From positions 7,006,001 to 7,070,000 of the forward strand of contig NZ_JAUSUZ010000001.1 of assembly GCF_030813715.1 (NCBI RefSeq): DNA of 64,000 bases, read 5' to 3'. The translations under genes were made by a program, and so were the position numbers. The stretch is from Catenuloplanes indicus. Lineage in GTDB: Bacteria > Actinomycetota > Actinomycetes > Mycobacteriales > Micromonosporaceae. Shown here in pieces: positions 61,172 through 64,000 of the stretch. Each line of letters begins with the position of its first letter. The stretch's first letter is position 1. The notes under the pieces were generated by a model, which worked only from the letters and a program-made list of their open reading frames with translations, did no database searches and had not been told where the DNA came from.

Positions 61172-63862
61172 ATGCAGACTGATGACCTGATCGGCCGGGA
61201 GCGGGAGTGGGCCGCGCTGGCCCGTGCGGTCGCGGCCACGGCCGGTGGCCGGGGCGGCTGCGTGGTGCTGTCCGGCCCGCCCGGCATCGGCAAGTCGCAC
61301 CTGGCCCACCGGGCCGCCCGGGTGGCCGGCCGGGCGGGGCTGATCGTGGCGTACCGGGCCGCGATGGAGGTGGACCGGACCGCGCCGCTGTTCAGCCTGG
61401 CCGGTGCGCTGGCGAAGGCGGACGTGCCGGAGCTGGCCTGGCTGCGCGGCGAGCGGCCGGAGCAGTCCACGCCGGAGCGGCTGGGCCGGGTGCTGGACGA
61501 TCTCGCGGCGGACCGGCCGTTGCTGGTGATCGTCGACGACGCGCAGTGGATGGACGAGTTCAGTGTGCTGGCCGTGCGCACACTGGTGCCCCGGCTGGCC
61601 TCGTCCGCGGTCCGGTGGCTGTTCGTGCGCCGGCCGGGCACCGGTGGCGCGGCCGGGGACGCGCTGGACGATCTGGTCACGCTGGGCGCGGAGGAGATCG
61701 TGGTCGGCCCGCTGGCCGAGGCGGACGTGGAGCGGCTCTGCGCCGAGTGCGTGGGCGTGCCGGTGGACGCGACCGTGCTGGCCCAGGCCGACCGGTGCGG
61801 CGGCAACCCGCTGTGGATCACGTCTCTGCTGGCCGGCATGCGGGCGGAGGGCCAGCTCGCGGTGGTCGGCGGGCGGGCCACGCTGCGCGGCGGCGACGTG
61901 CCGACCAGCTTCATCGGCGCGGCACAGCAGCGGCTGCGCGGCATGCCGCCGGAGGCCCGGCTGCTGCTGCGCGCCGGGTCGGTGTTCGCCCGCCCGTTCC
62001 GGCTCGGCGAGGCCGCGGCACTGCTGGCCCAGTCGGAGGAGTCGCTGTGGGCGTTCGCCGAGGACGACGTCACGGACGGCATGCTGGTCCCGGCCGGTGA
62101 CGCGTTCGCGTTCGAGCACGACATGCTGCGCGAGGTCGTCTACAACACGATCCCCGGGCCGCTGCGGGACGGCCTGCACCGTAAGGCCGCGGCCGTGATC
62201 AGCGCGTCCGGCGGGCTGCCGACCGAGGTCGCGGACCACCTGATGAAGGCCGGCCCGGCCACCGCGGCGGACCAGGCCGAGCTGCTGCGTACCGCGGCGG
62301 CCGGGATCGCCGCGCTCGCGCCCGGCGCGGCCGCGAACCTCTACCTGCACGCGGTCGGCGGGTTCGGCCCGCTGGACCCGCGCCGGGCCGCGTTCACCGC
62401 GGAGGCGGTGCCGCTGCTGGCCTCGGCCGGCCGGCTGGACGAGGCCCGGCGGCACGGCGAGGCCGCGTTCCGTTCCGGGCTGGACGCGACCACCGCGGCC
62501 CGGCTCTGCCTCGGGCTGGCCGAGGCCTGCAAACACGCCGGCCGCAACGACGAGGCGGTCGACTACACCAGCCGCGGGCTGTCCCGAGGCGGCGTCGCGC
62601 CGGACGTCCGGGCGAGGCTCTGCGCCGTCCGGGCGCACGCGCTCTTCTACGAGGGCGAGCTGAGCGAGGCGGACCGGGCCGGCGCGGAGGCACACACGAT
62701 CGGCGCGGACCCGGGCGCCGCCGTGTTCGGCCTGACCGCACGCTCGCTGGTCGCGGCCGCGCAGGGCCGGCTCGCCGACGCACTCGCGCACGCGCGGACC
62801 GCGGTCGCGCTGGCCGACGACGCCGGTGGCGAGGCCGTGCACCGGCACCCGCAGATCTGGCTCGGCAGCGCACTGACCATGGTGGACCGGCCGGACGAGG
62901 CCGAGCGGGTGCTGCGCGCCGGCCGGGCGGAGTCCACGCTGCTCGGCACCGGCTGGTCCGGGCCGCTCTGGCACTACTACGAGGCCGGGCTGCTGGCCGC
63001 CCGCGGCGACCTGCCGGACGCGATCGGCACCGCCGCGGCCGGCGTCGAACTGGCCGAGCAGCAGGCCGTGTGGCAGCTGACGGTGCCGCTGCTCGGCACG
63101 CTGATCCGGCTCAGCCTGCTCCGCGGCGACCCGGCCGGCGCGCGTGGCTACGCGGAGAAGATGCGCGAGCGGACCCGGACCGGGATCACCGCCGCGCCGG
63201 AGGACGTGCTCTGGCCGGAGGCGCTGCTGGCCTGGCAGGAGGACGGCCCGGAACCGGCCGTCTCCCACCTCCGCCCGCTCTACCAGCAGATCGAGGACCG
63301 GCCGGTGCTGATCGGCCAGGACCCGGGCGCCGCGGCCGTGCTGGTCCGGATCGCCATCGCGGCCGGCCGCACCGAGCTGGCCGAGGCCGTGGTCCGCGCG
63401 GCCCGCGCGCTCGCCGGCCGCAACCCGGACCTGCCGTCGCTGGCCGGCGCGGCCGCGCACGCGGAAGGGTTGCTGCGCGGCGACGTCACGCTGCTCCGCG
63501 AGGCGGTCGGCCGGTTCCGGCAGGGACCGCGGCGGCTCGCGCTCGCGGCCGCGCTGGACGACCTGGCCGCGCTGGACAAGAAGCCGGGTGCCGCGGCCGA
63601 GGCCGCCGAGCTGCGCGAGGCCTGCGGCGCCGCGGCGGTGCCCCGGCAGCGGCGCAACGGCAGCCGCACCGACCTGACCCCGACCGAGCTGCGCGTCGCG
63701 GCCCAGGTCGCCCGCGGCCGGCGCAACCGGGAGATAGCGGCGGAACTGTTCGTGTCCCCGCACACGGTCGACACCCACCTGCGGCACATCTACGCGAAGC
63801 TCAACATCAACAACCGGCCCGCGCTGGCCACCTGGTACACCAACCATCACGTGAACACGTGA
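61172..63862 (+). CDS. Full-length LAL-family LuxR regulator
   Basis: 896-residue regulator with an intact ATPase domain (LVVLSGPPGIGKSHLAHRAA-like Walker A with GKS, and LLVIVDDAQWMDEFSVLAVR as Walker B), a long helical TPR-like middle (about 330-800) and a C-terminal LuxR HTH (LTPTELRVAAQVARGRRNRE, IAAELFVSPHTVDTHLRHIY). ATG 61172 follows GGAG. Such large ATP-binding regulators often activate antibiotic clusters, so this is the best candidate for the pathway-specific activator. It lies between PhzE-like and the flavoprotein gene that runs off the right edge. Confidence 0.93.
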   Translation: MQTDDLIGREREWAALARAVAATAGGRGGCVVLSGPPGIGKSHLAHRAARVAGRAGLIVAYRAAMEVDRTAPLFSLAGALAKADVPELAWLRGERPEQSTPERLGRVLDDLAADRPLLVIVDDAQWMDEFSVLAVRTLVPRLASSAVRWLFVRRPGTGGAAGDALDDLVTLGAEEIVVGPLAEADVERLCAECVGVPVDATVLAQADRCGGNPLWITSLLAGMRAEGQLAVVGGRATLRGGDVPTSFIGAAQQRLRGMPPEARLLLRAGSVFARPFRLGEAAALLAQSEESLWAFAEDDVTDGMLVPAGDAFAFEHDMLREVVYNTIPGPLRDGLHRKAAAVISASGGLPTEVADHLMKAGPATAADQAELLRTAAAGIAALAPGAAANLYLHAVGGFGPLDPRRAAFTAEAVPLLASAGRLDEARRHGEAAFRSGLDATTAARLCLGLAEACKHAGRNDEAVDYTSRGLSRGGVAPDVRARLCAVRAHALFYEGELSEADRAGAEAHTIGADPGAAVFGLTARSLVAAAQGRLADALAHARTAVALADDAGGEAVHRHPQIWLGSALTMVDRPDEAERVLRAGRAESTLLGTGWSGPLWHYYEAGLLAARGDLPDAIGTAAAGVELAEQQAVWQLTVPLLGTLIRLSLLRGDPAGARGYAEKMRERTRTGITAAPEDVLWPEALLAWQEDGPEPAVSHLRPLYQQIEDRPVLIGQDPGAAAVLVRIAIAAGRTELAEAVVRAARALAGRNPDLPSLAGAAAHAEGLLRGDVTLLREAVGRFRQGPRRLALAAALDDLAALDKKPGAAAEAAELREACGAAAVPRQRRNGSRTDLTPTELRVAAQVARGRRNREIAAELFVSPHTVDTHLRHIYAKLNINNRPALATWYTNHHVNT

Positions 63863-63939
63863 TGTAACCCGTACTCCGCCTGGCGAAGGATGGCCCTCGG
63901 TGGTGAGGTCGCCGAACAAGGGGGAACGGGGCGGGGCGC

Positions 63940-64000
63940 GTGACCGTGCAAGCAGGCAGGATTCCGGTGCTCATCGTCGGAGCGGGCCCGGTGGGCGCGG
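63940..64000 (+). CDS. FAD-dependent monooxygenase, 3' end outside window
   Basis: Only the first 20 codons are present. From GTG 63940 (or GTG 63946) the protein reads TVQAGRIPVLIVGAGPVGA, the start of a Rossmann FAD-binding fold (G-x-G-x-x-G). A GGGGGAACGGGG stretch upstream can serve as ribosome site. It belongs to the group A hydroxylase type and would be a second tailoring oxygenase of the cluster. Confidence 0.8.
   Translation, partial: MTVQAGRIPVLIVGAGPVGA

Noticed and set aside
60797-63919. Very long open frame opposite the LAL regulator
   Set aside because: It is an effect of high GC third positions; its translation is Arg/Gln/Gly-rich with no domain, whereas the plus strand encodes a clear LAL protein.

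Overview
The window is very GC-rich, dense bacterial DNA with GTG/TTG starts, GGAGG-type ribosome sites and many 4-nt stop/start overlaps. It reads as the chromosome of a filamentous actinobacterium. A mycothiol-dependent-enzyme relative, a DUF1707 protein, a CATRA-like protein and an actinomycete-type biosynthetic cluster suggest the Micromonosporaceae (Actinoplanes/Catenuloplanes-like), but the genus is inferred from general resemblance only.

Layout. 1-3.2 kb: a PP2C phosphatase cut by the left edge and a membrane GGDEF-EAL protein. 3.6-4.5 kb: an ohrR-ohr peroxide operon with a perfect OhrR-type operator. 4.5-6.8 kb: urate catabolism (MobA-like transferase, uraD, uraH, uricase). 7-10 kb: secreted M28 peptidase, DedA protein and a PNPOx-like protein. 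10.1-20.6 kb: a complete selenocysteine island. It holds a formate dehydrogenase alpha subunit with an in-frame UGA (Sec190) and a SECIS hairpin, its FeS and NrfD-type partners, a PRC/DUF2382 protein, selD, tRNA-Sec (selC), selB and selA. 20.7-22.6 kb: a secreted CAP protein whose terminator loop has been split by an IS30-family element. 22.6-28.7 kb: a hypothetical gene, then a minus-strand operon aceB-DUF6986-allB-alc that carries allantoin degradation towards glyoxylate and malate, complementing the urate module, and an upstream DUF1707 gene. 28.7-35.6 kb: membrane protein, HtrA-like protease, a second inverted copy of the CAP gene, a beta-helix membrane protein, a coiled-coil M15-like peptidase and a frameshifted MDMPI gene. 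35.7-47.9 kb: PspC, flavin oxidoreductase pair, kinase-like, methyltransferase, a broken small gene, a second GGDEF-EAL, DUF1684/MarR, a 41-aa membrane microprotein, phospholipase D, TetR/DUF2306.

47.9-51.0 kb holds the most likely conflict system. A CATRA-like protein carries a class III nucleotidyl cyclase-like domain. It is divergent from a small Pycsar-type transmembrane effector followed by a Crp/Fnr protein with a cyclic-nucleotide pocket. This looks like a signal maker, a membrane effector and a nucleotide-responsive regulator side by side.

51.1-64 kb (continuing past the right edge) is a biosynthetic gene cluster flanked by two LuxR/LAL regulators. PhzE-like ADIC synthase, PhzD-like hydrolase and an EntA-like dehydrogenase should give 3-hydroxyanthranilate. 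GriI-like and GriH-like enzymes should give 3-amino-4-hydroxybenzoate. A PaaK-like ligase, an amidohydrolase and FAD monooxygenases could join and tailor these aminophenols. Together they suggest a benzoxazole-type or related aminophenol product built from two differently derived starters.
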